Source of the DNA: Polyangiaceae bacterium
GTDB lineage: Bacteria; Myxococcota_A; Polyangia; Polyangiales; Polyangiaceae
Assembly (NCBI GenBank): GCA_023150915.1
Contig: JAKLKA010000080.1
Coordinates: 1-32,434 of the forward strand
Length of the DNA: 32,434 bases
Reading direction: 5' to 3'
A model generated the notes under the pieces. That model saw nothing but the letters and a program-made list of their open reading frames with translations. It had not been told where the DNA came from and did no database searches. Positions 1 to 8,172 of this stretch are shown piece after piece. Each line of letters opens with the position of its first letter. Within the stretch, counting starts at the first letter, position 1. The translations under genes were made by a program, and so were the position numbers.

Positions 1-302
1 CGACGGAAGGGGCGCGCCGGATTGCCGTCCGTGGTCTGTGGCAGCGGCAGCGTCATGGGCTCGCCGGCTCGCGAGGCGGCGCGACGCTTCGGGGTCGGAG
101 CGGGGGTGAGCAGCACACGCCACGCACGCGGGCGGCGACCCGACGCACCTTGCCCGAAGGCCGGGCGAGGCGGAGGCAGCTCGCTCCGACTCCATTGCGA
201 ATTTGTGCTTCGCCTTCCAGCCCACACGCGCCACGCCTCAACTGGTCGAAGACGCGTCCCTTTTCGCAACCGTCCGGCCCGACAACCGGGCGGGGATGGG
301 GG
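1..302. other. No recognisable gene; 3' flank of the VanW gene
   Basis: All six frames were inspected. Open frames cross this stretch but encode Arg/Pro/Ala-rich sequence without recognisable motifs, as expected from GC-rich DNA. A perfect 5-bp inverted repeat (277-281 with 287-291, 5-base loop) lies 11 bases beyond the stop of the VanW gene on the minus strand. It is too weak, and lacks a T-run, to be called a terminator. The edge of the window may cut a neighbouring gene that cannot be identified. Confidence 0.5.
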
Positions 303-2159
303 TCACTCCTCCCCGGTGCCCCCGTCCGGTTCGGGGCACTTCTCGCCGGTATGGCCCGGCTCGCCCTTCGGCACCCGGCATGGGTGCACGACCACGCGCC
401 GCGTGCGCGGCTTGTACACCACCTTGCGCTTCTCTTCTCGCTTGGTGCCGCCCGCCAGCTCCACCTCGCGACTGACGAACACGGTCCAGCCAATCTGCCC
501 CGCCTCCATCGTCTTGTCCTTCTCGTGCGACTGCGTCAAATCGGGGATGTACTCGATCGGCGGCTTCACCAGGTTCTGTTGCGGCGAGACCTTGATGCGC
601 ACCTTGCGCCCCCCGGTGTCGCCGAACACCTTCACGGTGATGTGGTCGTCGCCGTACTCGGTCCAGATCAACGCGCCCGCGTCGCTGTCGTTCTTGAATG
701 CCACGTCGGGCTTCGGCCACGACAGCGTGGCGTCGCGCCCCATCGGATAGCGCGCGAACCAGAAGGTGTGCGGCGTCCGTTCGACGATGTCGTACCCCGC
801 CAAGAACAACGCATTGAACAGCGTGGTGGCGAACTGGCTCACCCCCCCGCCCAGCGAATCGACCATCTCCCCCTCTTCGATGGTGGGCGCCGGCTTGAAG
901 CCGCTCTTGGCGGTGCGTGGGCCAACCAAGGCGTTCACGCTGAAGGTTTCGCCAGGCTTCACCACCTGCCCGCGCAGCAGGTCGGCGATGCGGTGGATGT
1001 TCTCGACGCGCGGCTGGCAGCAGGGGTGGTGGGTGGTGTACTGCCCCACCAGCCGGGTGATGTTCAGCGCCCCGAGCGCCTCGGTGGTCACCTCGGGCGG
1101 GGCGCCGTTCTCGAGCGGCAGCGGCCCGGTCCGAGTGCTCGACAGCGCCGCGTCCAGTAGCCCCTGGGCCACCTTTTCGGCCTTCAGCACCGCGCCGCTG
1201 GTTCCCGGCTCGATGCGGATCTGATCGCGCCCTTCGACCACGAAGCGCGCGTTCTTGGGCGGCGCCTCCAGCTTTTCGCGCAGGGGCGAGAGCTTCTCTT
1301 CGATCACGCTCGCGTCGAGCAGAAGCACGACGCGCGGCTCGGCCGGCGTGGGCGCCAGGCTGCGCAACGCCCGCGCGACGTCTTCCCGATCGAGCCGGAG
1401 CTCGAGGCCCGAGTCCCCGCGCAGCGTCAACGCGTCGCTGGTGATGCGCATCGCTTGCTGCACGGCCGCCTCGACGGCGCCCGGAACGGTGAACGGCTCG
1501 CGCTCGACCAGTGGCAACGCCACCGGCTGCCGGGGCCAGCTGCCCAAGCCGCGCACGATGACCTCATCGGCCGACCCGCGGTCGACGACCCATCCGCGCC
1601 GCGGCGGGTCGGCGCTGACGGACCCGGAAGCGACCTTCACGCCGCCACCGAACGGCAAGTCCAGGTGGCGACGCTCCCACTCGTCGTACAGCGCGGGCAG
1701 GGGCCCGCGATCGATCTCGACCACGGGCGCCACCGCCCAGGGCGCCTTCAGCCGCGCCAGCCAGAATCGGAATTCGAACCACAGCCCGCCGGCCTTGCCC
1801 TCGGAAACTGCGCGCCGGGCCGTGGCCGCCGCGTCCAGACGCAGCGACAGCGTAGCGGGCGAAACGTCCACCGCGCTGTCGCGAACCCTCACCCCCAGCG
1901 CCTGCCCCCGCAGCTTCTGCTCCAGCTCGCGGGCAACTTCCTCGACCTCGGGCGCGGTCATGCCTCCGACGGGCACGTCGGCGAGCCAGACGTTGCGGAG
2001 TGCCCGATCGCCGTGACGAGCCCGGTCCAGCGCGTACGCGAGCACCAGCACGAGCGGCGCGGCGATGGCCACCAGCACAGCGATGCGCGCCGGGCGACGT
2101 GTGCGCAGCGTGGGAGCGCCCTCCCCTTCCGACCCCGGGTTCCGTTCGTTCGTCACCAC
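303..2159 (-). CDS. VanW family protein, membrane-anchored
   Basis: This encodes a 618-residue protein. A charged N-terminus is followed by one membrane helix (about residues 26-43), so most of the protein is extracytoplasmic. Residues of about 60-350 resemble the peptidoglycan-binding-like repeats usual in this family. The VanW domain (about 360-510) shows the hallmarks GETFSVNALVGPRT, APTIEEG, LGGGVSQFATTLFNA and MGRDATL. The usual Cys of the GGGVCQ motif is Ser here. About 60 residues near the C-terminus look G5-like. VanW proteins accompany some glycopeptide-resistance loci, but most are chromosomal and of unknown biochemical role; a role in envelope or peptidoglycan is inferred. The GTG start at 2159 was chosen because GAGG lies 8 bases upstream and the protein then begins just before the membrane helix. 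An open extension to 2465 overlaps the divergent gene and was rejected. Confidence 0.85.
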   Translation of the reverse strand: MVTNERNPGSEGEGAPTLRTRRPARIAVLVAIAAPLVLVLAYALDRARHGDRALRNVWLADVPVGGMTAPEVEEVARELEQKLRGQALGVRVRDSAVDVSPATLSLRLDAAATARRAVSEGKAGGLWFEFRFWLARLKAPWAVAPVVEIDRGPLPALYDEWERRHLDLPFGGGVKVASGSVSADPPRRGWVVDRGSADEVIVRGLGSWPRQPVALPLVEREPFTVPGAVEAAVQQAMRITSDALTLRGDSGLELRLDREDVARALRSLAPTPAEPRVVLLLDASVIEEKLSPLREKLEAPPKNARFVVEGRDQIRIEPGTSGAVLKAEKVAQGLLDAALSSTRTGPLPLENGAPPEVTTEALGALNITRLVGQYTTHHPCCQPRVENIHRIADLLRGQVVKPGETFSVNALVGPRTAKSGFKPAPTIEEGEMVDSLGGGVSQFATTLFNALFLAGYDIVERTPHTFWFARYPMGRDATLSWPKPDVAFKNDSDAGALIWTEYGDDHITVKVFGDTGGRKVRIKVSPQQNLVKPPIEYIPDLTQSHEKDKTMEAGQIGWTVFVSREVELAGGTKREEKRKVVYKPRTRRVVVHPCRVPKGEPGHTGEKCPEPDGGTGEE

Positions 2160-2322
2160 GCGCCAAGCCTCGGCGAAGCCCCCGGAATCTCGACGAAGGG
2201 CGCCGCGAAGACAAGCGTGTGGCTGGCTATTTTGGGGTTGCACCACCCGCTCGCGTGCTAGAACGAAGCTCAGAGTGTGGGTTCGTAGCTCCGCCATCCG
2301 CCCCGTCCCGTCGTACGCCAGG

Positions 2323-2856
2323 GTGCCCACCCATGCTCTCGACGCGGTGCGCGAGAGCCTGGCCGACGACGACGATGCCGCCCGCGAGCAGCTGGACGCT
2401 GCCTTCGAGCGGTTCGAGCGGCTGCAGCCGGCGCTCGCGGCCCGGGTGGCCGAGACGCTGAGCAAGCCGCTGGACGAAACGGCGCTCGGCCTGGGCTACT
2501 TCCTGGCGCTCGCCGTGTGGCTGGCGTTCGAGAAGGTGCATGGCGACCACGTGGCCGAGATCCGAGAAGACGAGCTTCTGGCCACCGACGAGCTGCTCAC
2601 CCTGGACGAAGAGCTGCGCCGCGCCGATCCGGCCGAGGCGTTGGACAGCGACGACGTGATCGGCATGGAGCAGCCCGATCTGGTCGAATTCGTCCACGAG
2701 CACGTCGACGCAACGCTCGAGGCCAACGCCGACGAGGTCGACGTGGACGACGTTCACCAGGTCTACCGAGCCGTGCTGATCGAGATATTGGCCCTTTCCT
2801 ACGCGGTCCAGCGCCCGAGCGGCTACCCCGTCGCCAAGTCCGAGCTTCTGGCGTAA
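2323..2856 (+). CDS. Acidic helical protein of unknown function
   Basis: This predicts 177 residues, strongly acidic (many Asp/Glu, especially residues 75-150), with no signal peptide. A short hydrophobic patch near residues 45-55 (GLGYFLALAVWLAF) looks like a buried helix rather than a membrane span. I do not recognise the family. The coding call rests on acidic, Leu/Ala-rich helical composition and on clean termination 47 bases before the next gene. The start is uncertain: GTG at 2323 is preferred, GTG at 2275 is in frame, and neither has a convincing ribosome-binding site. The gene is divergent from the VanW gene and upstream of a lipoprotein gene on the same strand. Confidence 0.65.
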   Translation: MPTHALDAVRESLADDDDAAREQLDAAFERFERLQPALAARVAETLSKPLDETALGLGYFLALAVWLAFEKVHGDHVAEIREDELLATDELLTLDEELRRADPAEALDSDDVIGMEQPDLVEFVHEHVDATLEANADEVDVDDVHQVYRAVLIEILALSYAVQRPSGYPVAKSELLA

Positions 2857-2903
2857 CCTTCCGGCCGCGAGCGCGCCCCCTCTTCCGCTCGCATGGAGTC
2901 GAG

Positions 2904-4004
2904 ATGCGTAGTCTTCGTGCCGGCTTGCTTGGGATGATTGCCGCCCCTGTCGCGATCTTCGTCGGTTGCGGCGGCGTGACCGACATCGGCTTCCAGGGCT
3001 CCGACGCCAGCGTTGGCGGTACCGGCGGCAGCGGCGCCACGGGCGGATCGGGCGGGACGATCACCGGCGGCACCGGCGGCGGCATCACCGACGGCGGCAC
3101 GGGCAACATGGGCGGCGTCGCGGGCACGAGCGGCGGGGGTGGCACCGGCAACGTCGCGGGCACCGGCGCCACCGGAGGCACCGGGCCGGTGGTGTGCGGC
3201 GGCAAGGTCTGTCCGCCACCGAGCGTACCCATCGGGCAGGTCGACTCGTGCTGCGCCGGCAGCAAGTGCGGCATCAGCTCGAGCATGATCGGCGTCGGCA
3301 CCTGCATCGAGCTCGGTCAAGCCGGCAAGCTCGACCCCACCTGCCCGCCACAGAGCATTCAAGGCCTCACGCTTCAGGGTTGCTGCAAGCCCACCGGGAT
3401 GTGCGGCGTGATGGACACGTTCATCGGCGTGGGCTGCGTCGATCCGACCCAGTTCGGCGTGGGCACCCCGACCAAGTGCGGCGGCACTGGCACCGGCGGC
3501 ACCGGCGGCACCGGGGGGGTCGGCGGAACCGGGGGGATTGGCGGCACGGGCGGCACCGGCACCGGCGGCACCGGCACCGGCGGCACCGGCGGCATCACCG
3601 ACGCAGGCGTCGGTGGAACGTCGTCTGACGGCGGCATCGCCGGCGAGATCTACTGCGACACCTCGCCTTCCGTGCTGGTCTGCGCGGCCAGCCAGAACTG
3701 CTGCCTGCTGAACCCAGGCGCCGAATATTGCACGCCGAAGGGCACCGCGTGCGCCTGCACCGGCGCCAATTGCGACGCGACCACGGTGAGCTGCGACGGC
3801 CCCGAAGACTGCAGCGGCGGTCAGGTGTGCTGCGGCACCTTCTCGCAGCAGGCAAACGCCTACACCTCGCTGCAGTGCAAGAGCACCTGCGGCGGCCAGT
3901 GGGAGCGCGAGATCTGCAAGCCGAATGGCGGCAAGTGCACGAACGGCGCTCAGACCTGCTCGCAGTCGAGCTTTTTGCCGAACCACATCTGGCGCTGCAA
4001 CTGA
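2904..4004 (+). CDS. Gly/Thr-rich, Cys-rich lipoprotein
   Basis: This encodes 366 residues. The N-terminus is a lipoprotein signal peptide ending in a VGC lipobox (Cys22; Phe at -3 is atypical). Two low-complexity Gly-Thr tracts (about 37-95 and 192-230) alternate with two Cys-rich domains (about 98-192 and 251-366). The second Cys-rich domain has more than a dozen Cys, including CC pairs (266-267, 309-310), suggesting disulfide-bonded knots outside the cytoplasm. Such proteins are common in Polyangiales genomes and are often misannotated because of the GGTGG repeats; their function is unknown. The start is set by GGAG 5 bases before ATG 2904. The 3' end lies 4 bp from the converging FG-GAP lipoprotein gene. 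Confidence 0.85.
   Translation: MRSLRAGLLGMIAAPVAIFVGCGGVTDIGFQGSDASVGGTGGSGATGGSGGTITGGTGGGITDGGTGNMGGVAGTSGGGGTGNVAGTGATGGTGPVVCGGKVCPPPSVPIGQVDSCCAGSKCGISSSMIGVGTCIELGQAGKLDPTCPPQSIQGLTLQGCCKPTGMCGVMDTFIGVGCVDPTQFGVGTPTKCGGTGTGGTGGTGGVGGTGGIGGTGGTGTGGTGTGGTGGITDAGVGGTSSDGGIAGEIYCDTSPSVLVCAASQNCCLLNPGAEYCTPKGTACACTGANCDATTVSCDGPEDCSGGQVCCGTFSQQANAYTSLQCKSTCGGQWEREICKPNGGKCTNGAQTCSQSSFLPNHIWRCN
3012..3188 (+). repeat. Imperfect GGC/ACC codon repeat (Gly-Thr tract 1)
   Basis: This stretch is dominated by GGC, ACC and GGA codons encoding Gly-Thr-Gly-Gly variants, interspersed with Ser, Ala, Asn and Asp. It is degenerate, so it is probably a flexible linker of old repeat origin. Confidence 0.7.
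3477..3593 (+). repeat. GGC-ACC-GGC tandem repeat (Gly-Thr tract 2)
   Basis: This is a near-perfect run of GGCACCGGC units encoding GTGGTGG-type sequence between the two Cys-rich domains. It is cleaner than the first tract, so it is the likelier place for length variation between strains by slippage or recombination. In the reverse frame it reads as Val/Pro-rich, which is a shadow. Confidence 0.75.
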
Positions 4005-4008
4005 CGGG

Positions 4009-5223
4009 TCAGAAGCCCAGCACGTAGGCGGCGCCGGTGCGTTCGTTGGCGAGCGGGGCTCCGATCACCAGACGCTTGTCCGAGAGCGACAGCGAGTAAC
4101 CGAACCAGTCCTCGTTTTTGCCGTTCGGCGCCGTCACCGTGCGCGAAAGCTTCCACTCGCCGCCGCGCCTTTCGTACAACAGCACGCGCCCGGCTTCGAC
4201 CAGGTGGAAGCCGATCGCCAGCCGGTCGTCGGTCAGGGCCAGGGCGGCGTCGGCGAGGCCAGTGGTCACCGGGGGGGTGATGCGCTGCGCGGCCTTCCAC
4301 TGGCCGCCGCTCTCGGTAAACACGCTGATCTGCTTTTCGCTCGAAGCCACCAGGGTCGTCTTGGCCACGGCCACCGAGCTCCCGAAGTGGTTGGTCTCGG
4401 CGGCGTCTGCTTCGACGAGCTCGGCGGCCTGCACCAACCCGCCCTTGTCGCGGCGATACACGAACACCACGCCTTGCTCCGAGAGCTTGCCGGAATACGG
4501 CGCGCCGGCCACGACCCAGTCGCCACCGGCGGCGATCGCCTCGGCGGGCCCGTTCTGATGGCGGAAGGGCAGCGCCTTCTTGGCCACGAAGGCGGCCTTG
4601 TCGCGCTCGAACGTATAGAGAGAGCCGCCCGCCTCGCGGCTGTTCGCGACGACCAGCGTGCCGCCGACCAGCGCCACGCCGATCCCGAACGAGTCGTCGG
4701 GCTTGGAGTCCGCTGCCGAGAGCTTCTGGGCCTTGGACCACCCGCTGGCCTCGACGGAAAAGGCATACGCGGCCCCGGTCTCGGCGGCCTTGCCGGCGTC
4801 GTACAGCGCTCCGACCAGCAGCACGCTGCCGTCGAACGCAACGCTGTTGCCGATCTGGTGCGAGCCGTCGACCGTGAGCTCTGCCTCGCGCTCGGGTTTG
4901 CCGGCGACCAGCTTGAACACGAACACCGCACCGGGGTGTGCTTCGTCGGTCTTCCCCTTGCGCTTGTAGGCCGTGACGGCCACGCGCTCGCCCGCCGTGG
5001 CCACGGCGTAGCCGAGCTCGTCGCCCACACCGACCTCTGCCTCGAGCTGCACCACCCCCGCGCTGTCGGCGCCTGCGGGCGACGGCTCGGCGCTGGGCGC
5101 GGGCGCCGACGCCGACGCGACTGGGGGCGGAGCCGTGCTCGTGGCGGCGGGCACCGGGGCGGGGTCCTTCTTGCAGCCCCAGACCGCCAGCGCCGTCAGG
5201 AGCCAGGTGGCGCGCGACCTCAT
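4009..5223 (-). CDS. Lipoprotein with seven FG-GAP-like repeats (beta-propeller)
   Basis: This encodes 404 residues. The signal peptide ends at a VWGC lipobox (about residue 17), followed by KK and a Pro/Ala/Ser linker to about residue 55. The rest holds about seven repeats of the integrin-alpha FG-GAP type. Examples are DELGYAVATAGERVAV, DDSFGIGVALVGGTLVV and DWFGYSLSLSDKRLVIGAP, each ending in a V-F/Y-aromatic strand. Seven repeats fit one closed seven-bladed propeller on the periplasmic or outer face of the outer membrane. Ligand and function are unknown; adhesion or protein binding is typical for the fold. ATG 5223 was chosen over an open upstream start at 5253 because it begins the signal peptide. 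It follows the TerB-like stop by 4 bases, so the two are probably co-transcribed. Confidence 0.82.
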   Translation of the reverse strand: MRSRATWLLTALAVWGCKKDPAPVPAATSTAPPPVASASAPAPSAEPSPAGADSAGVVQLEAEVGVGDELGYAVATAGERVAVTAYKRKGKTDEAHPGAVFVFKLVAGKPEREAELTVDGSHQIGNSVAFDGSVLLVGALYDAGKAAETGAAYAFSVEASGWSKAQKLSAADSKPDDSFGIGVALVGGTLVVANSREAGGSLYTFERDKAAFVAKKALPFRHQNGPAEAIAAGGDWVVAGAPYSGKLSEQGVVFVYRRDKGGLVQAAELVEADAAETNHFGSSVAVAKTTLVASSEKQISVFTESGGQWKAAQRITPPVTTGLADAALALTDDRLAIGFHLVEAGRVLLYERRGGEWKLSRTVTAPNGKNEDWFGYSLSLSDKRLVIGAPLANERTGAAYVLGF

Positions 5224-5227
5224 CGGC

Positions 5228-5716
5228 TCAGCCGTCCTCGCGCCCCGAGGCACGCGCCTCGCGGGCCTCGGTCAGTCGCTCGTGGATGATCCGCCGCAGC
5301 GTGCCCAAGTCGAAGCGATGGGGGCGGATGTCCTCGGACTGGTGTGCCACCTCGCGCATGATGGTGTCGGCGTGCTCCCGCGGCTTGTCGGGGATCTTCA
5401 GCGCATCGCCGAGTCGCTTCAGCGCGGCCGTCTCTTCGTCGGTCACGCTGCCGTCGAGCCAGGTCATCCACGATGCCACCGCGTAGACGAACAGCTTGTC
5501 CTCTTTCGACATTCCCCGCCGATCGATCTCGCCAATGTCGACCGGGAACTTGGTCGCCTTCTCGATCTCGGTGATTTCGGACAGGCCCAGCCCCTCGTCC
5601 GTGGCCATGCGCACGATGGCGTCCGCCTCGTCCGCGTCCAGGTTTCCGTCAGCCCAGCCGACCGCGGCCAGTGCGATGTACACATCCAAACCGAGTGCGC
5701 GTTTTTCGCCCGACAT
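5228..5716 (-). CDS. TerB-like protein
   Basis: This encodes 162 residues without signal peptide. Two WxDG motifs followed by acidic residues (WADGNLDADE near residue 21 and WLDGSVTDEE near 85) lie in helical sequence. This is the arrangement of the TerB/tellurite-resistance-like superfamily, whose members have an all-helical, sometimes metal-binding fold. The biochemical role is unknown; tellurite resistance should not be inferred from the fold alone. The start is firm: GGAGG lies 5 bases before ATG 5716. It is the first gene of a two-gene unit with the FG-GAP lipoprotein and is divergent from the gene at 5798. Confidence 0.75.
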   Translation of the reverse strand: MSGEKRALGLDVYIALAAVGWADGNLDADEADAIVRMATDEGLGLSEITEIEKATKFPVDIGEIDRRGMSKEDKLFVYAVASWMTWLDGSVTDEETAALKRLGDALKIPDKPREHADTIMREVAHQSEDIRPHRFDLGTLRRIIHERLTEAREARASGREDG

Positions 5717-5757
5717 CGTGTCCTCCGCCGTCAGCGCTTCTACCACGCCAGGTTTCC

Positions 5758-5775
5758 TGCCAAAAATGCCAAAAC
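5758..5775. promoter_or_regulatory. Tandem TGCCAAAAN repeat in a divergent promoter region
   Basis: Two consecutive 9-mers, TGCCAAAAA and TGCCAAAAC, lie between the TerB-like gene and the plus-strand operon. They form an AT-rich island in a GC-rich region. A -10-like TAACAT (5781-5786) follows on the plus strand, which would place the transcript start within a few bases of ATG 5798. The repeat may be a regulator site or an upstream promoter element; this is inferred from position only. Confidence 0.35.
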
Positions 5776-5797
5776 TGACCTAACATTCGCCCGACCC

Positions 5798-7369
5798 ATG
5801 GCGCACTCTTCTTCCGCAGCGCTCGCGCACGCCGCACTGGCCGCGTGCCTGCTGTTCGCTCCGCTCGCCCACGCCGGGAAGGCGGACGACCAAGCCAAGA
5901 AGGCGATCCGCGAGGCGATGGAAGACGACTACCTCGCGACCAACATGACTACCGCGGTCGCGAAGCTGCGCAACGCTCTGACGGCCTGCGAGAAGAGCGG
6001 CTGCAGCAAAGAGACGCTCGCCAGCATCTACGGCGCGCTGGGCACGGTGTACTCGGCGGGCCTCTCGGCGCACGAAGACGCGGTCGCCGCTTTCAAGAAG
6101 ATGCTCGAGGCGGACCCGAAGGCCAAACCCCAGGCCGCGTACCTGACGACCGACGTGCAGAAGGACTTCGATCGCGCCAAGGCCGAGACCAAGGGGGGCG
6201 GCGAATCGTCGACGCCAGCGAGCGGTGGCAGCGTGGCGGTCTTGGAAGAGAAGCCGTGGACGGAGCAGGCGACCTTCCACCCCATTCCCGTGTTCGTCGA
6301 GGCGCCAGACGGCGTGAAGGTCGCTCGCGTGGTCGTGCGCTACAAGGGCCCGGCCGACGCCGAGTGGCGCGAGCTCGCGCTGGGCAAGCACAAGTCCGGG
6401 TTTGGTGGGCTCATCCCCTGCGCCGCCGTCGAGAAGGCGGGCACTCTCTCGTACTATGTCACCGCGTTCGACTCGAACCTGGACCGGGTGGCCAGCGCAG
6501 GGTCGGGGGACGAGCCCCGCAAGGTCAAGCTGAAGTCGGCCATCAGCGGTCGCCAGCCCTCGCTGCCGGGCAGTGTTCCGCCCGAGGCGTGTCCGCGGCC
6601 CGTTCAGGGCCTGTCGTGCGAGACCAACGACGACTGCCCGGGTGCCAAGGTGTGCGTGAACCTGTCGTGCACCGACGAAGGGAGCCTGGAAAAACCCAAG
6701 CCGGAAGAGAAGCCCGACACGACGCCGCGCAAGCGAAACTGGCTGTCGCTTGCGTTCTCGCCGGACCTGACGGTGATGTCCAACCTGTCGGATGCGTGCA
6801 GCCCGAAGGCCCAGCAAGACGAAACGCTGTCCTGCTTCTTCAAGGGCGATGTGGCGTACACGGGCACGCCGGTGCAGGGCAACGGCAACACGGCCAAGGG
6901 CGGCGTCGCCCTCGGCTCGATGCGCGCGCTCGTGGGCTACGACCGGTTGATAGGCACTCAGCTCACCCTGGGCGCGCGCGTGGGTTACGCTTTCGCGGGT
7001 TCGCCCAAGCGCCCGGGCGGCAAAGACTTCATGCCGTTCCACGCCGAAGCACGCGGCGCGTACTGGCTGGGCAGTGACCCCTTCAGCCGAGCCGGCGTTC
7101 GGCCTTACGTGATGGCCAACGCGGGGATGGCCGAGGCCACCGCGAAGCTCTCGACCGAAGTCGTCGAAGACGACGGCTCGGGGAGCTTCCGGAAGCTCAC
7201 GCTCGACGCCTACAAGACCCACGGGCCGTACTTCGCCGGCGCGGGCGTCGGCGTGCAATACGCCGTCTCGCCCGAGGCTTCGATGGTGATCGAGGTCGCC
7301 GGCCGCGCCATGTTCCCGACCTTTGCGCCGGTGATTGCGCCTTCCCTGGGTTTCGCCTACGGGCTCTGA
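5798..7369 (+). CDS. Envelope protein: TPR-like region, Ig-like region, Cys cluster and outer-membrane barrel
   Basis: This encodes 523 residues. A signal peptide ends near AHA (residue 26). A helical, TPR-like region (about 28-130) contains AVAAFKKMLEADPKAKP, followed by a Ser/Gly linker. A beta-rich Ig-like region (about 155-245) precedes a short Cys cluster (265-291, six Cys). Residues from about 312 to the end alternate polar and hydrophobic strands with many Gly and Tyr, as in an outer-membrane beta-barrel. The protein ends in GFAYGL rather than the common terminal Phe. Function is unknown. ATG 5798 begins the signal peptide and has no clear ribosome-binding site, so the transcript may be nearly leaderless. 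An open upstream extension is a shadow of the TerB-like gene. It heads a five-gene run; the next start abuts its stop. Confidence 0.8.
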   Translation: MAHSSSAALAHAALAACLLFAPLAHAGKADDQAKKAIREAMEDDYLATNMTTAVAKLRNALTACEKSGCSKETLASIYGALGTVYSAGLSAHEDAVAAFKKMLEADPKAKPQAAYLTTDVQKDFDRAKAETKGGGESSTPASGGSVAVLEEKPWTEQATFHPIPVFVEAPDGVKVARVVVRYKGPADAEWRELALGKHKSGFGGLIPCAAVEKAGTLSYYVTAFDSNLDRVASAGSGDEPRKVKLKSAISGRQPSLPGSVPPEACPRPVQGLSCETNDDCPGAKVCVNLSCTDEGSLEKPKPEEKPDTTPRKRNWLSLAFSPDLTVMSNLSDACSPKAQQDETLSCFFKGDVAYTGTPVQGNGNTAKGGVALGSMRALVGYDRLIGTQLTLGARVGYAFAGSPKRPGGKDFMPFHAEARGAYWLGSDPFSRAGVRPYVMANAGMAEATAKLSTEVVEDDGSGSFRKLTLDAYKTHGPYFAGAGVGVQYAVSPEASMVIEVAGRAMFPTFAPVIAPSLGFAYGL

Positions 7370-7894
7370 ATGCTGCTCAGCGCCGACGCCAGCCTGCTCT
7401 TTCCCCGGCCCGTGGTCTTCGCTGCATACCGCGACCACTTGGCCGACCTGGTCGAGTTCTTGCCGAACATCCGACGAATCGACGTGCAGCGGCGCGAAGA
7501 CCGCGGCGCAATCACCCAGCTCTTGAACGAATGGCATGGCGGCGGCGAGATTCCGGCCGCGGCTCGGGCGTTCTTGAGCGAGAGCATGCTCAGCTGGTCG
7601 GACCACGCCACCTGGAATCAGGACGAGTGGACGTGCGACTGGCGGATCGAGACCCATGCCTTCACCGAAGCCGTGCACTGCGCCGGCAAGAACCGCTTCG
7701 TCGAGATCGACGGCGGCACACGGCTCGAGATCCGGGGCGAGCTCACCATCGACGGCGCCAAGCTCAAGGGGGTGCCGAAGTTGCTCTCGAAGAAGGTCGC
7801 CTCTACGGTCGAGGACTTGCTGGTCAAGAAGATCACGCCGAACCTGCTCAGCGTCAGCGACGGCCTGCAGAAGTACCTGGAGCAGAAGCGGTGA
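7370..7894 (+). CDS. SRPBCC/START-like domain protein (DUF2505-like)
   Basis: This encodes 174 residues without signal peptide. The start PRPVVFAAYRDHLADLVEFLPNI fits the first strand and helices of the SRPBCC (Bet v1-like) fold. Alternating strands follow, then a long C-terminal helix (STVEDLLVKKITPNLLSV), as in DUF2505-type proteins. This fold forms a hydrophobic cavity for lipids or other ligands, but the ligand here is unknown. The ATG immediately follows the TGA of the preceding gene, and the stop overlaps the moaD start by 4 bases, so translational coupling is likely. Confidence 0.65.
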   Translation: MLLSADASLLFPRPVVFAAYRDHLADLVEFLPNIRRIDVQRREDRGAITQLLNEWHGGGEIPAAARAFLSESMLSWSDHATWNQDEWTCDWRIETHAFTEAVHCAGKNRFVEIDGGTRLEIRGELTIDGAKLKGVPKLLSKKVASTVEDLLVKKITPNLLSVSDGLQKYLEQKR

Positions 7895-8142
7895 AGAAGG
7901 TGCGCGTGCTGTACTTCGCCGGGGTGCGGGACCTGGTCGGCATCCCCGACGAAGAGCTCGAGCTTCCGGACGAAACCTGCAACCTCGATGCGTTCGTGCG
8001 GCTGTTGGTCGCGGCGCGTCCGGCCCTCGACGGGCGGCTCGGGGGCGTGCGGTTCGCGGTGAACGAGACCTTCGCCGTCGGGCCCGATCCGGTGGCGCCG
8101 GGCGACGTCATCGCCGTGATCCCCCCGGTGGCGGGCGGCTGA
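7891..8142 (+). CDS. moaD: MoaD/ThiS-type sulfur carrier, molybdopterin synthase small subunit
   Basis: This encodes 83 residues with the beta-grasp pattern VRVLYFAGVRDLVG at the N-terminus and the diagnostic PPVAGG C-terminus. In the family the terminal Gly-Gly is adenylated and thiocarboxylated to carry sulfur into molybdopterin. Size and motif fit MoaD better than ThiS. No MoaE, MoeB or other cofactor gene is in the window, so its partner must be elsewhere. The GTG start overlaps the preceding TGA in a GTGA arrangement. It sits between a SRPBCC protein and an RNase HII-like protein, which gives no obvious pathway link. Confidence 0.85.
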   Translation: MKKVRVLYFAGVRDLVGIPDEELELPDETCNLDAFVRLLVAARPALDGRLGGVRFAVNETFAVGPDPVAPGDVIAVIPPVAGG

Positions 8143-8172
8143 TTTCGCCACAGCCGGGGTACACTTTCGCCC

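Noticed and set aside
2517-2903. Upstream extension of the Gly-rich lipoprotein
   Set aside because: It overlaps the preceding acidic protein gene in another frame and would bury the lipoprotein signal peptide.
3477-3593. Possible CRISPR array because of regular repeats
   Set aside because: The repeat unit is 9 bases, without spacers, and it is in frame inside a coding sequence.
5750-5790. Sigma-54 promoter from the TTGGCA repeats on the minus strand
   Set aside because: The required GG-N10-GC spacing is not present.
5780-7678. Long minus-strand ORF of 632 codons opposite the envelope-barrel gene
   Set aside because: It has His/Arg/Gly-rich composition without motifs, and the plus strand encodes a signal peptide, domains and a barrel.
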